NCBI GenBank assembly: GCA_032718475.1
Contig: JAUCBJ010001606.1
Location: 1 to 64,000, forward strand
Length of the DNA stretch: 64,000 bases
From: Nemertoderma westbladi
Lineage: Eukaryota; Xenacoelomorpha; Nemertodermatida; Nemertodermatidae
Reading direction: 5' to 3'
Position 1 is the first letter of the stretch, and each line of letters begins with the position of its first letter. Shown in pieces: positions 1 through 12,447 of the stretch. The notes under the pieces are model-generated. The model ran no database searches and was not told where the DNA came from. It worked only from the letters and a program-made list of their open reading frames with translations. Both the position numbers and the translations under genes were made by a program.

Positions 1-1779
1 GAGAGCCAGCAAGCTGGCTGGAAGGAGCCCGGGGGGAAGAATCCTAGCCAATACTAAACTAAACAATTGTCTAAATGGTGTGATGATACATAGCTGACTT
101 TGTGGCTTGCCCCACATAATAAAAAATGAAACTTTGCTGCCACTAACAACCGAATATTTATAAGAAAATGCCCATGATTCACAACCAGATAAATAACAAG
201 TTAGATTTACCAGTACAGGTACGGTTACCTTTCTTTTTGAAAACCATTAGATTTAACAATTAATAGAAGTCTAGGTCGCGGCGAAAAATAATAACGCAAA
301 TTAAACAACCATACAATCGGCCTACACACTTTTTTATTATTCGAAATAAATTCGCTAACAGAAAATATCTAAACTAATTTATTTATTTACTAATTAATCT
401 AAACGAGAAGGTGAACAATTGTTTCTACACAATTAATTATGACGACTTTTATGGGATATGTAATATTTACTGTTCAATAATAATTTACAATCTCCCATTC
501 CAACACATTCCCAGAGAGTAATAATATCATCAATATAACAAACTAAGTGGATTATAATTCGATTTCTTCAGCCAAGTCCGATAGCTATTTTTCTGAAATT
601 TATATTGCTAATTTAATTATTTGGCATATTCTGTTTGTGGCGCAGACTATAATAATAATAACATTGTTGACATACAGTCTTTGAACCTTTCAGTCTTTCT
701 CAGCAGTACTTTGTGGCTCGTCCCACATAATAAAAACTGAAACTTTGCTATGACAACACACCCGGTTCTTTTAAATTTGCGTGATTTGATTTATGCTCGC
801 ACCACTATTTGTAAGAAATATTAAAACTTATCTTACAGTATGCCAATGTAGTAATGGTATTAAAATATAATTAAATTAATTTACACTATTAATGCTTCAG
901 CTAAAAAATCGTTTCAGCTAAAAAATCGTATGTAATAAAAAAAATAAGAATATTTTTAATATGTGTATATGTAATATAGGTATTACTGCTAAGTTAGGCA
1001 GTAGGCCAGAGCGGGCTCCTTAAATACATGCAACTACTGTATTATAGTGTAGGTCAACTATAAAACATTTTGCAATCCACAGTGAGTATCGACTGCAATA
1101 GGACACAACACACTGCTTTGTGTAACTAAAATTAATTCTCCTGATCCACCCCCTAACATAGCAGAGTGAGTAACCTTATTGTAGATATACCCTTAGGAAG
1201 CACTGGGAGAGCAATCAGCTTATGGGGTAATACATTAGAAACCAACAGCTTATGTGTGAGTAAACATTGACTTTCCTTATAGCCTACTAGTAAAACTTGG
1301 CAACCAATACGTTTTACTATGACTGTGTATAACATATTATATTTCATCATGAACACCAGCTGTTATTTTACCATTGCTTTTAATTTCGCGACAAAACAAT
1401 GTCAAAAAACTAAATATATCGAATACCACACATAGAATCGATCTGAAATTTTGTAACGCGATTATGAACCTCAAAAGCAATGTACTTGCAAAATTTCATC
1501 AAAATCGCCAGGCAGGAAGTGCCTTAACCTAGATAATTATCAGTCAGTCAGTGTCAGTCAATGTAATGTATCCTGAAGATTCTTACAGTAAGTATCCCGC
1601 TGTCAAGCGGGCTCCTAACTAATTTACTGCTAAATATGTTCCCCAGATAAAAAAATATTCGGATTATTAGTAGGCATAACTACAGTATATAATTATTATT
1701 TTACTCTCAGTATTTGCCGGATAAAACATAACATACAGTAACTATGCATAACTAAACAAAACTAAGCTAAATGATCCAA
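1..1779. other. AT-rich non-coding spacer
   Basis: I see no convincing coding sequence here. Two short direct copies of one dispersed motif lie near 103-145 and 710-752: GTGGCTYGYCCCACATAATA followed by a stretch containing GAAACTTTGCT. The motif resembles one end of the repeat described at 19343-19858 and 29186-29402. Similar short strings around GCGGGCTCCT occur near 1008-1020 and 1604-1617, which suggests fragments of dispersed repeats. Confidence 0.6.
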
Positions 1780-2195
1780 CCTTCGAAAAGTCTACAAATT
1801 TATCCTTCGTTTTGAAGGTAATTTATCCTTCGAATAGTAGCATAAATTATCATTCTAAACGCAGGATAAAAACTATAATTCATCCACCCTTCGAAAAGTC
1901 TACAAATTTAGCCTTCATTTAGAAGGATAATTTATCCTTCGAATAGCAGCATAAATTATCCTTCTAAACGAAGGATAAAAATTATCAATTCATCCACCCT
2001 TCGAAAAGTCTACAAATTTATCCTTCGTTTAGAAGGTAATTTATCCGGCGAATAGTAGGCATATTTATCCTTCTATTTGCCGGCTAAAAACTAGCTAAAT
2101 CTTCAGAACCTTCGAATAGTCTTCGAATTTATCCTTCGTTTAGAAGGATAATTCATCCTACGAATTGTAGACTGAATTATCAGACAATTTAGACG
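1780..2195. repeat. Tandem repeat, about 110 bp, four diverged copies
   Basis: The phrase CTTCGAAAAGTCTACAAATT, or a diverged form of it, recurs near 1781, 1889, 2000 and 2109, giving a period of about 110 bp. Each unit carries short palindromes of the type ATCCTTCGTTTAGAAGGAT, so single strands could fold into small hairpins. The last copy is the most diverged. No coding potential is visible. Confidence 0.75.
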
Positions 2196-3345
2196 GCGAA
2201 AATGCTGATAATTTCGAAGAAAATTTATTTCGATCAAATTAGCAGCATATTAGTAGCAATTTCGAAGGATGTGACTTTGCTGGGAGTATTTATTACTAAC
2301 TAATCCAATTTTATTCTGTTTTTCTGAAGTTGGGACGGTAGTTTGAGCGTTTTAGAGAAAAAAAAAAAGTGGAAGATTTAGTTGGAAATTTGTTAGTTGG
2401 GTAGTGCGCTATGCTGTATCTTACCCATAGGTGCCCAGCCCAACACCTACAGGGGGTATTTAAGGAATACCCTACCCTGGGTTAGATGTCTCTAGTGTTG
2501 CCACTAAAAGTTGCGGAACCCTATACCGCATGGAAATTAAAATCCCTGAAAGTAAAAAATTTGGTAAAATGGGATGAAAGGGCCTGAAAATATGTAAATA
2601 ATTAATGCAATTGAAATATTTCTGAAAAATATAAATAAAAAATAAGTAAATATCAGTCATATTAATTGCCAATTTGTTCGTTAGTTTATATCATGCTAGT
2701 TGAATTACAATCCCAGTATTTGTCAGATTTGTACAGTACCATATACCTTAATTTTTAACATGCATGAGTATGTAAGAGTATATGTATTGTATATATGTAT
2801 TGACACTCGCGAAATGATAGGTGAGCATTGCAATTAATTTAGTAAAAGTTTTGAACAATATGTACAGTATTACATGAAGTGAGATTATGACAGATATTCT
2901 CAGTGAATCATGCATTCGTCATTGCAAGCTTACCGCTTTAGTTGTATGACTCGACTTATCCTGTTTTTTTTTTTGTATTTGGTACAATCTTTCAGATCGT
3001 AGGTGTGGATGGGTGTCGCGGTGTGGGGTAGGGTAGTGGGTTGGTGTATGTTGATTTTATGTTCATTTTCGTCGGAGAGCGAGAGTGGGAGAGGTGATGA
3101 GTTGGGGCAGTTCCGCGGCAATAATAATACTGCCTCTCAATAAAGAGACCCCCTTTACTGCTATCAGGGACGCGTTGTTCGACAGCCCCGTCAGCAAAAA
3201 CAGCCAGTACCGCTAGTCGGTGGGGTTGACTTGTTGACGAGAGGCTATTTACAGGCGCATCGGTCAACCATTACTGACCAAATTTGGTACTTTATTGTGG
3301 CTTAATTCTTTAATAAAAGATAGAGTGATATATTGTTACAAAATA
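2196..3345. other. Non-coding spacer
   Basis: AT-rich sequence with a somewhat GC-richer patch around 2990-3270. Short open frames on the minus strand in that patch have low-complexity composition and no recognisable domain. I see nothing functional that I can support. Confidence 0.5.
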
Positions 3346-3375
3346 AATGTTTTGTTTTGTTTTAAAACAAAAACA

Positions 3376-4492
3376 AAGTTTTTGTTTGTTTGTTTTTGTT
3401 GTTTTTGTGTGTCTTGTTTTGTTTTTGTGTGTTTTTGTTGTTTTTGTGTGTCTTTGTTTTGTTTTTGTGTGTTTTTGTTTGTTTTTGTGTGTTTTTGTTT
3501 GTTTTTGTATGTTTTGTTTGTTTTTGTGTGTTTTTGTTTGTTTTTGTGTGTTTTTGTTTGTTTTTGTGTGTTTTTGTTTGTTTTTGTGTGTTTTTGTTTG
3601 TTGAATTGTATGTTTTTGTGTGAATTGTATGTTTTTGTGTGTTTCTGTTTGTTTTTGTGTGTTTTTGTTTCTTTTTGTGTGTTCTGTTTCTTTATGTTTC
3701 TTTTGTTTGTTTTTGTGTGTTTTGTTTGCTTTTGTTTGTTTGTGTGTGTTTTTGTTTATTTGTGTTTGTTTTTGTGTTTTTGTGTTTTTGTTTGTTTTTG
3801 TTTGTTTTGTTTGCTTTTGTTTGTTTTTGTGTGTTTTTGTTTGTTTTGTGTGTTTTTGTGTGAATTGTATGTTTTTGTGTGTTTTTGTGTGAATTGTATG
3901 TTTTTGTGTGTTTTTGTGTGAATTGTATGTTTTTGTGTGTTTCTGTTTGTTTTTGTGTGTTTTTGTTTGTCTTTAAGTGTCTTTTGTTGTGTTTTTGTTT
4001 GTTTTTGTGTGTTTGTTTGCTTTTGTTTGTTTGTGTGTGTTTTTGTTTGTTTTTGTATATTTGTGTTTGTTTTTGGGTTTTTGTTTGTTTTGTTTGCTTT
4101 TGTTTGTTTTTCTGTGTGTTTTTGTTTATTTGTTTTTGTGTGTTTTTGTTTGTTTTTGTGTGTTTTTGTTTGTTTTGTGTGTTTCTGTTTGTTTTTGTGT
4201 GTTTTGTTTGTTTTTGTTTGATTTTGTGTGTTTATGTTTGTTTTTATGTGTTTTTGTTTGTTTTTGTGTGTTTTTGTTTGTTTTAGTGTGTTTTTGTTTG
4301 TTTTGTGTGTTTTTGTGTGAATTGTATATTTTTGTGTGTTTTTGTGTGGATTGTATGTTTTTGTGTGTTTCTGTTTGTTTTTGTGTGTTTTTGTTTGTTT
4401 TTGTGTGTTTTGTTTCTTTATGTGTCTTTTGTTTGTTTTTGTGTGTTTTGTTTGCTTTTGTTTGTGTGTGTTTTTGTTTATTTGTGTTTATT
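3376..4492. repeat. T/G minisatellite of TTTTTGTTTG and TTTTTGTGTG units
   Basis: About 1.1 kb of near-uninterrupted 10-bp units TTTTTGTGTG and TTTTTGTTTG, with scattered variants (GAATTGTATG, TTTCTGTTTG, TTTGCTTTTG). One strand has almost no C. The long open frames across it, rich in Phe, Cys and Val, are a by-product of the composition and should not be called genes. A shorter array of the same unit on the same strand lies at 13370-13491. Confidence 0.95.
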
Positions 4493-4821
4493 TAATGTGA
4501 CGTCAACATATGATCAGATGATGGTAGTCATAAATCGAGTATATTTTTCTTCCCGGAAGAGTTATTCTCACCAAGCTTGGAAAGAGATGTTGGCGGAAAC
4601 GCAACCACACTATCTACTGTATTACAGTACTTAATCGCCCTTTGCGCAATTTATCAAAGGCATCGCATTAACTGATATCAACCATAACCTGCCTGCCTGA
4701 TCACAATCATATAGTAATGTTTAGATTGAATAAGCGCGATGCATCCGTCCAGGCGAAATATATGTGATGTTCATAATGGGGATTCCACGGAGGATCGAGT
4801 GCATCAATGATCTAATTTATA

Positions 4822-5532
4822 CTGAAGGTACCTGTAGAGTGTAGACTACTGGACGGTCAGCCTAAACACCCAACTACACCCAACTTTCACCCAACTACAC
4901 CCAACTTTCACCCAACTACACCCAACTTTCAGCCAACTACACCCACACAGTTCCACCCCACTACACCCAACTTCCACTTCCACTCTGCATCCAACTTACA
5001 CCAAACTATACCTACTGTATGGCACCAAACTTCCACAAATTACAATATGTACAGTAACAAACTCTTCGAGGAATTGCTGAGATATGAGCTTTTAAATGTT
5101 TCATGTACTGTATGTTGCCCCCACTGCTGAGCAATTATGAAAATAACAAACTAACGTTTTATATTTATTGCAGGTTGGTTCTAGAATAATTGATGAATTT
5201 AGCAATAAATATACAAAGGAGAGACGCAGAGACTATTGACGAACGATCCAAGCTACAGTATAAAACTAAACTGGCGCTGTGGGATTGTGGTGAAAATGAA
5301 AACGGTATTGATACACAGGAGGGTCACCGTCACAGCCTTAACGACGAAATCGCATTGGAAACTTCTGTTATGGGAATAGCAATGCAGATAATTCGTACAA
5401 AGTTAATGGACATAAGTTCTATATTATACAGTATGTTTAATGCAATTATAATAATGTAATTATCCTTTATGTATCATAGAATACAAGAAAAAGAACTGTA
5501 ACATTATTTTCAGCAGCTTTATTTTAATCTTG
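4822..5532. repeat. Left arm of a long inverted-repeat pair
   Basis: This segment is the reverse complement of 12448-13250 at high identity over most of its length. Both arms hold, in mirrored order, a short GGCTGACC block, a run of ACACCCAACTTTC-type units (4866-5030 here), a block ending in TTTATTGCAGGTTG, and an AT-rich inner part with GATAATTACATTATTATAATTG. A short open frame of 89 codons (5190-5459) lies inside but shows no known domain. The right arm has about 46 bp near 12740-12790 that is absent here, plus a 3-bp indel. The end of the BEL/Pao gag frame runs into this arm. Confidence 0.85.
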
Positions 5533-8500
5533 GGCCCATGTAAACACTTTCTGCCGTTATATATTTCACTTTGCAGTTGCCCCCATTCATCCGTATAGAA
5601 TCCTTCCATCTCAGAACTGTGGTCACTCACATCACTGAATTGGACATGTAGTTCGGGCTCACTTACCTGACTGGTGCGGGTTCTTTCAAATTCTGTGTGC
5701 AGCAAGATATGATGTTTCGCGCCGCACTTAGCACACCTAGCATCTGAGTAACAGGTCCGCCATTGGTGTCCTCGTCTGAGACAATTATAACACAACCGCT
5801 TATCCCACATGACTTCGCGTCTATCCTTTAAGGATCTCTTTAAGAATTCGTCACACACACTTAAACGGTGGGGCCTGTCGCACAGCGCACATTTTGGTTT
5901 GATGTTACTCACCTTACCTTGGGTAACGTTGTGCACTCTCGGTCTTTCCTCGGGCTTTCTTCCGTGAACTCTATTAGGAGACGTAGGAGGAGTTTTTGTT
6001 ACCTGTTCTCTCCTGTCATTGGTTTGAGACTTAAATTTACTTACGTCTTTAGGCGCTTTGTTGACATAGTAAGATCTTTCAGTGTCTTTCCCGCTGTCTT
6101 CCTCTTGAGAAGCCTGGCTTTCGCCGTCGTCGGTATAACACACTGGTGTTACCTTTCTCCTAGAAACGGGTTTCTCACTTACCTTATTTTCCGGTGTCTT
6201 CTCTCTGGACTGCTTTAGGAGCTGTAATTTTACCTCTCCATCTAAGAATGACATGAGATCAGCCATGGTAGGGTCTCTTCGTTGTTGTTCCATCATATAT
6301 AACACTTTCTTGTCCCAGTGTGTACCTACTCCACCCTTGGGCAAAGTAGATGCTAAGGCTCCTACAACAATAGAATTCTGGTATTCACCTAACCTATCTA
6401 GTTGTCTACAGATCTCCTGAATCTCGTCGGAAAACTCTATAATCCCGCTGCTAAGAAACTTTCGGGGCGCCATTAATTTCGCATATAAATACCTAGATAT
6501 GTTAGTCCTATTACCATACCTGATGTTTAGTGTATCCCAAACTTGTCTTAATCCATCTGGATGTCCAATAAACTTTAACGCCATTAACTTGGGAGATCCC
6601 TCCAAGCACTCGATGAGGAATCTAAGTTTCTCTCCGTTAGATAGCACAGAGTTCTGTATGTTATCTTTATAATATTCATTAAAAGGTAACCATTTCATCT
6701 CATCTCCATTGAACTTGACGATCTCTCCCACCTTTACCGCTTGACGGGCTTCGGTTCTAGCCATTTGACGCGTAAAACTTTCTTGGGCCATCGTGTTATT
6801 TAATATCGAGTTATCGGTATATAAATTTCTCGGATTATGATCAGGTCTATATGGAATATCATTGTCAACAGGTTTATAATTACCCTTAATAGGGTTTACT
6901 ATAGGAGTTTCTACTTCACTAGCAGTATAGATGCGTGTAGGCTCCACACCTTGCGCATGAAATACTTCAGAACTAACAGGTTGACACATTGTTACCGGGG
7001 TTGGTGTTATACCCCTTTGGGTATTTACTAATTTATCGCGTTCTAACGCGATACTCTGCTGCACTTCTTGCAACTCTAACCTACTTTCCCTTACTGTGCC
7101 CTTGAACTGTTGAACAGTCTCCTGCATCTGCCCGAGCAGGAGGTCCATCCCCCGCCGTCTCTCATCCACCCACTCGACTGCCGAAGCGGGAGCTGCCAAC
7201 ATAGTAGTGGGTAGGCGAGGGACAACGGGCGACAAATCATTGATATTTCGCTCGGAGTCCAGGACAGGAACTGTCTCAGGGGCTGTTCTGCTGGGCACAG
7301 GTATTTTAGTGCTGTGCAAAGGGAATTTAGAGGTAGGTTCTGGGAGTACAGGTGTCTCTATCACCGAAGGGGTGGCTTCAAGAACAGGCCTAATTATTTC
7401 AGGTTCATCTACTATAGTAGGGAGTCTTTCTACTCTAATAATTTGGTCTGTGGGTTCTGTACTACCTAAGTCTGTGCTAGCTAGTTGCCTTCTCACAGCT
7501 TGGGGCAAATCACGCAATTTCTGACGGTGGGGCATTCTTCTACGCCTGCTGGGACGAGATCTATTTCCTCCGCCTTCAGGATCTGTTGTATCGCCTTCAT
7601 CCGATGATGTAAAGCCCTGTCGTTTGGGGGTGGATCGACTTATCAGCTGCATCCGACTGGCTGTTATCTGTTTATTGAAGTTGTCTTGCTTCTCTTGAAG
7701 ATTTTCCAACTCTAGTTGGGTTGTCTCTTCAGATGCCCTCCGTTCTGCTTCTGCCACTGCTATCTTTCTTTCCGCTTCGGCCGCTTTTCTTTCCGCTTCT
7801 GCCGCTGCCGATTTTCTTTCCGCTTCTACTGCTGCAGCTGCCGCTTTTGCCTCTGCCGCTGCCGCTTTTGCCTCTGCCGCTGCTGCTTTTCTTTCCGCTT
7901 CTACTGCTGCAGCTGCCGCTTTTGCCTCTGCCGCTGCCTCCATTGCCTCTGCCGCTGCTGCTTTTCTTTCCGCTTCTACTGCTGCAGCTGCCGCTTTTGC
8001 CTCTGCCGCTGCCTCTGCCGCTTTTCTTTCCACTTCTGCCGCTTTTCTTTCTGCTTCTGCCGCTGCCACTGCCGCTGCTGCTGTCTTTCTGTCTTCTATA
8101 CGTTTTTTCTTTACTTGTTCTTCTTGAACCTTAGCGATGCGGATGCTTTCATCAAATTTAGCTTGGTTCGCAGCTAGCATTTCCGCATCTATTGCGTCCA
8201 GCACAAACTTGGCTCCTTCACTATTAGGGCGAAGTCCAGCCAGCCGTGTCCTCAACTCTTCATCACCTAGAAATCGTTGATAGTCTGACAGATAGATGTC
8301 AATAGCATCCCTCTTCTGCGGTTTCTCTGCTGTCGCTTCGCTTTCCACTTGAGAAAAGGTAGCGTCTGTTGATTCTCCATGGGTGGAGCGCTCAGCCAGC
8401 TGAAATTTCCACTGGGCCGTTCCTTGAACCTTGAGACTCACCCGCTGGAACCAAGTCTTTACGGCAACTTGCAACGACGTGTCTTGTCTTCTTTTCGAAG

Positions 8501-9263
8501 CTTCCTCAAAGGCCGATAGGATTAGTCTGATTCTTAGAATTCTTTCTCGAACTTGATAAAGCAGCTCTCCCTGCTCTTGAGGTCCTTGGGTTTGTTGAAA
8601 CAGTTGTTCCTCTAATCGCTCCAAAGAGCTGAAGAATCCCTGTACATATCCTGCTGCCGACCTCTTCCACACAGCTGGATCGATGGTTTCCTTGGTTACT
8701 CCCATCCTGTGCATGTCTTCCCAGGCAGCTTCCGATAAGTCAAACGGGAGTCCGGGTCCGGGGAAGTTCCATTGCGACTCGACAATAGACTTCAGTTCCT
8801 CCCTTGTGTATCCCGCATAACTGTCCTTGGTCGATCGCTTACTTCTCGCCCAATCAATTTAGTGTTCCTCCACCGCAATCAATACCCTAGTGAGTACGGC
8901 TGCAGGAAGAATGAGAAGGGGATCCGAATAAACCGCATCTGCCATCTTTGCTCCGCGCTCGGGTGTCAGCTCTACAGTATCCGAACTACTGGAGCTATCG
9001 GGCCGCTGAGAAATAAGTTCTCGGCTAGGGTGTTGCTGCTGTTTAACAGCTGCTTCTTGGTCCCGCTTGACTTGAGCCCGAGTGCCTATGATAGACCTAT
9101 GGTGTTGGACTAGCCTAGGGTCTGATACTACTACTGGAGGGATGATCTTTCTTACAGTAGGAGGTGAGTTGAACTTCGGTCTCAAACGTTCAGCACTCCT
9201 ATCTGGGTCACAGATGGTTGTATCTAGGAGACTGTCTGACAGGTTTTGCTTTGTGTCAGACAT
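5460..9263 (-). pseudogene. BEL/Pao-type retrotransposon gag, one in-frame stop, no pol
   Basis: The minus-strand reading frame opens with ATG at 9263, meets a TAA at 8859-8861 after 134 codons, and is then open again for 48 codons plus a further 1084 from the ATG at 8714. All parts are in the same frame, so this looks like one Gag of about 1,266 residues broken by a single nonsense change. Counting from 8714, residues about 185-345 form a highly charged Ala/Glu/Lys/Arg-rich coiled coil. A BEL/Pao Gag domain of DUF1759 type begins near residue 655, and CCHC-type zinc knuckles lie near residues 940-1000. These features define BEL/Pao Gag, which packages element RNA. No protease, reverse transcriptase or integrase follows: the frame ends inside the inverted-repeat arm about 24 codons after entering it. 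This is a decayed, non-autonomous copy. The exact family is not resolved. Confidence 0.85.
7740..8095 (-). repeat. Codon-periodic repeat encoding the Ala-rich coiled coil of gag
   Basis: Within gag, units built from GCTGCCGCTTTTGCCTCTGCC and TTTCTTTCCGCTTCTACTGC recur with lengths that are multiples of three. They encode repeated AERKAAAAEA-like segments. The length-preserving pattern suggests expansion under selection for an open frame while the element was active. Confidence 0.75.
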
Positions 9264-12200
9264 GTTGGTTTATACAGTTGAATGCCTACTGATATAATTA
9301 CAGTTAAAGCAAGTCTAGTAATTCAGTATCACTGTTAGCCTAGTAATTAATTACCGATATCGTTACTCTATGTAACGTGATATATATATACACAATATAT
9401 TAGAATACCGGTATACACTTATAGTATATATATAAGTATTATTACAGACTCGGTTTGTCACAGAATACCGGTATATAATTTCAGCGCAAATATATATAAA
9501 TATATAATAAGCCTATCGTGAATACCGGTATACAACTTACACTTATAGTATATATAAGTATAATTATAGACTAGAATTAATTACAGAATACTGGTATATA
9601 ATTTCAGCTTAAATTTATAGAAATAAATATAATAAGCATATTGTAAATACCGGTACGTTAATTATTTTAGAATAATTGAATTTCTGAATTTTAGGGTTAC
9701 TTAGTTACTTTACTTTACTTTATTACCGTTATTTAAGCAGTAGTGAAACTGATATTAAGACCTAATTGATGTATGACAGGCCTACTGTTTTATAAATCGG
9801 TTTGAGTTGATTTATAATATATATACCCGTATAATGGGTTTTTGTCAATGTTTGAAATAAATGTTATTATTTCTGGGAAGGAGTCACTACACAGAAGCTG
9901 TACGCTCTCAGTGAAGTGCTACCTATTGTTTTGGACACTAAAACAAATAATTATACTTGCCTAAGTTACTTATTACTACAAATTACATACAATTGCGGGG
10001 TGAGATTACAATCTCTAAATAAACACAAAAATTATACGTACGAATTTTTAGGGTTAATTTTACAAGAAATCTACAAACCAGCCTAACAAGGGGTTAGAAT
10101 TTCTGGTTATTACAAACGGACAGGATACTATGGTATTTGAAAACAATAAAGCAGTAGTAAATATATTGCGTTATCCAAATAGGAAAAATACCACCGTCTG
10201 ACGACTTATAGCCGTAGCGCTATAAGTACTACGTTATGTACACGGAGTGTTCCTACCTAGAAGTTAATTACCGCGGCCTACCAGAGCCAACGTGCCCATT
10301 AACCACTTTACAACACAAATATACTGCCTACACACTAATTACCTTCGGAAAGCACTGTACACTAAACCCTAAATTAGGTACAAGTACTTATACAACAAAT
10401 AACCAGCAGTTAAAAATACTTGTACAGCTAAAAGAACCACGGTATCTGCCGGAGTGACCAGAGCATAAAATCACCAGTCTTTACCTACACCAAACAGTCC
10501 TGATGTAGTACCGGGGTTAATTTAACTATAACGGTATGTATAACAAGCACAATTACTGTAGGAATAAACTTGGGGGTATGTATGTTGCGAACAATCGCAT
10601 AAACTCTGAATAATAAATATTACGCTACCCGTACAGACTACACAAACAAATACAGACCAAACGCTGGCAGACTACTATCAAGCCTAAATAAACTACAGTA
10701 TATGCAGACTCCGAAATGGTTAGTTAGTATGCGTTCTAACCGAGTAGTACGACTTATTCTTTCGGGGGGATTTACCTTACAGCACAGGATGCCCACCACG
10801 TTCCTAACTAGTACTTTATCGGACATACACTCTATACACACAGCAATCTCTTCAGACCTAACAACAGTCAGACAACAGTCCAGCCTACAAATTACCTGTA
10901 CAATCTGAGCAGGCTTACACGCCTTCTGCTCAATATTAACCTACTAATAAATAAAACTGACAGAAATAAGTAAAATCCCAATAAAAAACCAGGGTGGGCC
11001 CTCCCTGATTAAATATCAAGACCTACCGGTATATAATTATCCAAATCGAATAATATTGATGTATCTGTACTGCTGTAAGTACCGGTTCGGGTGGTTAGGT
11101 AGTCAGGCCTACTAGTTACCGGTCGACCGGTACTTTTACCTTTATTGCCTACGTTGCAATAAAGAAGCAATAGCTGTTATTGTTCTTACCAGAACAATAG
11201 TAAACTGTATTTATTGCCTACACTGCAATCAGAAGAAATAACTGTTATTGTTCGCGCTTTTAGACCTTTAGCAGTTTAACCTGCCAAATTTAGGTGTCTT
11301 CTAGGTTATAAATCGACTTTAGCCTATGACAAGTATTTGATACACATAAAACAACATTAGCCGAAGCCAGCCTATGCGCGACCATTCACCCACTGGATTT
11401 ACCCGGGAGACTGGATTCGGATGCTCTGACCTTATTGCGGTGTAGGCCTACTGTACTATTCGATTGATCGTTAATATATAATCTCTGACAAATATTATTC
11501 ACTTTCGGGAAATATTAACAGTTCCTTTAGGACGTGGCGCTCTAAGTATGTAAACAGAGTTATGACTTACACTAAACACAACGGGATGGCTAATGATTCA
11601 CTTATAAAGCGCATTCTTTAGGAGATGCTTTGTTATCTATCACACTCATGCACACTACCGCACACTGCTGAACAATGATCTGCCGACCTTCACTAATTTT
11701 AGTCATATATAAAGAGAACAGCAACCGACACATGTAGGGCCTATGAAATAGCATTCAATTCACTCCAAAGCCACTATAATGTAAGTCGCAATTGCTATAT
11801 GTAACCGGTCTCTAACCTTCAGTATATCAAGAAGATTGGGGTTTTATGGTTATTTATCGATATTCTCCAAATATAACAATATTCCATCAACTGATACAAT
11901 TAATAACCGACAGTAAATAGCAGTAAAATAATGCGGTGCTTTAAGTATAAAACAGAGTCTGACCAGTTTTGTTTGTGATATGAGGTGCGTTATGATATGG
12001 TTTGATAACAGTTATACGTTTCTATAATCAAAGCCGTTCTAATGTTTGGCTAAAGTCTGAAACACAGAATAATTCCACAGCCGGTGTTCTAGGCTTAGGA
12101 AAAATACACACTGACTGAATTGCGTGAGTTTCTGTATGCACTGTCCAACACAGAGTGAAAACCGCTCTGATTGGTCGAGCCGAACAGAGAAAGCCAAAAG

Positions 12201-12447
12201 CTACACGTCGACATCTCAGTGATAGATGTCGTCATCTGAAATACACTGTATTAAGAGTATTTTGGTGCATTGCGGCATAAAATTGCTAGCTATGTCCGCT
12301 AAAGTACACATACAGAAGAAATGGCTTTTTATGTCCACTAAAACACCTGTACAGTAAGGAAACGGCTTTTTATGTCCGCTAAAACACCTACAGAGTACTT
12401 TGCGGGGAAAATAACCAGCTAATTCCGCAAAAGCCTTTACAGCCATA
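9264..12447. other. Presumed 5' leader/LTR side of the BEL/Pao copy; AT-rich
   Basis: Non-coding sequence between the gag start and the right inverted arm. On the minus strand it is where a 5' LTR and leader would lie, but I could not find a matching LTR pair. It holds several local duplications: two units of about 130 bp near 9400-9655 that contain AATACCGGTATA, a diverged duplication of about 65 bp near 11140-11260 (TTTATTGCCTAC...CTGTTATTGTTC), and repeated GGCTTTTTATGTCCRCTAAA units near 12290-12400. No reliable gene is visible. Confidence 0.5.
9400..9655. repeat. Two-copy tandem duplication, about 130 bp
   Basis: Copy one (about 9404-9525) and copy two (about 9526-9655) share in order an AATACCGGTATA block, TATAGTATATATAAGTAT, a TACAGAAT(A/C)C(T/C)GGTATATAATTTCAGC block and an AATATAATAAGC block. 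Both lie just upstream of the gag start on the minus strand. Confidence 0.7.

Noticed and set aside
3295-4634. Long overlapping open frames rich in Phe, Cys, Val and Leu
   Set aside because: They lie wholly in the TTTTTGTGTG array, are open in several frames at once and have no domain or proper start context.
5190-5459. An 89-codon frame after a TTTATTGCAG acceptor-like string
   Set aside because: It lies in a repeat arm, is disrupted by indels in the other arm and has no homology that I recognise.
7716-8177. Plus-strand Cys/Phe/Arg- or Leu/Pro-rich frames
   Set aside because: They are the antisense of the Ala/Glu/Lys coiled-coil repeat of gag.
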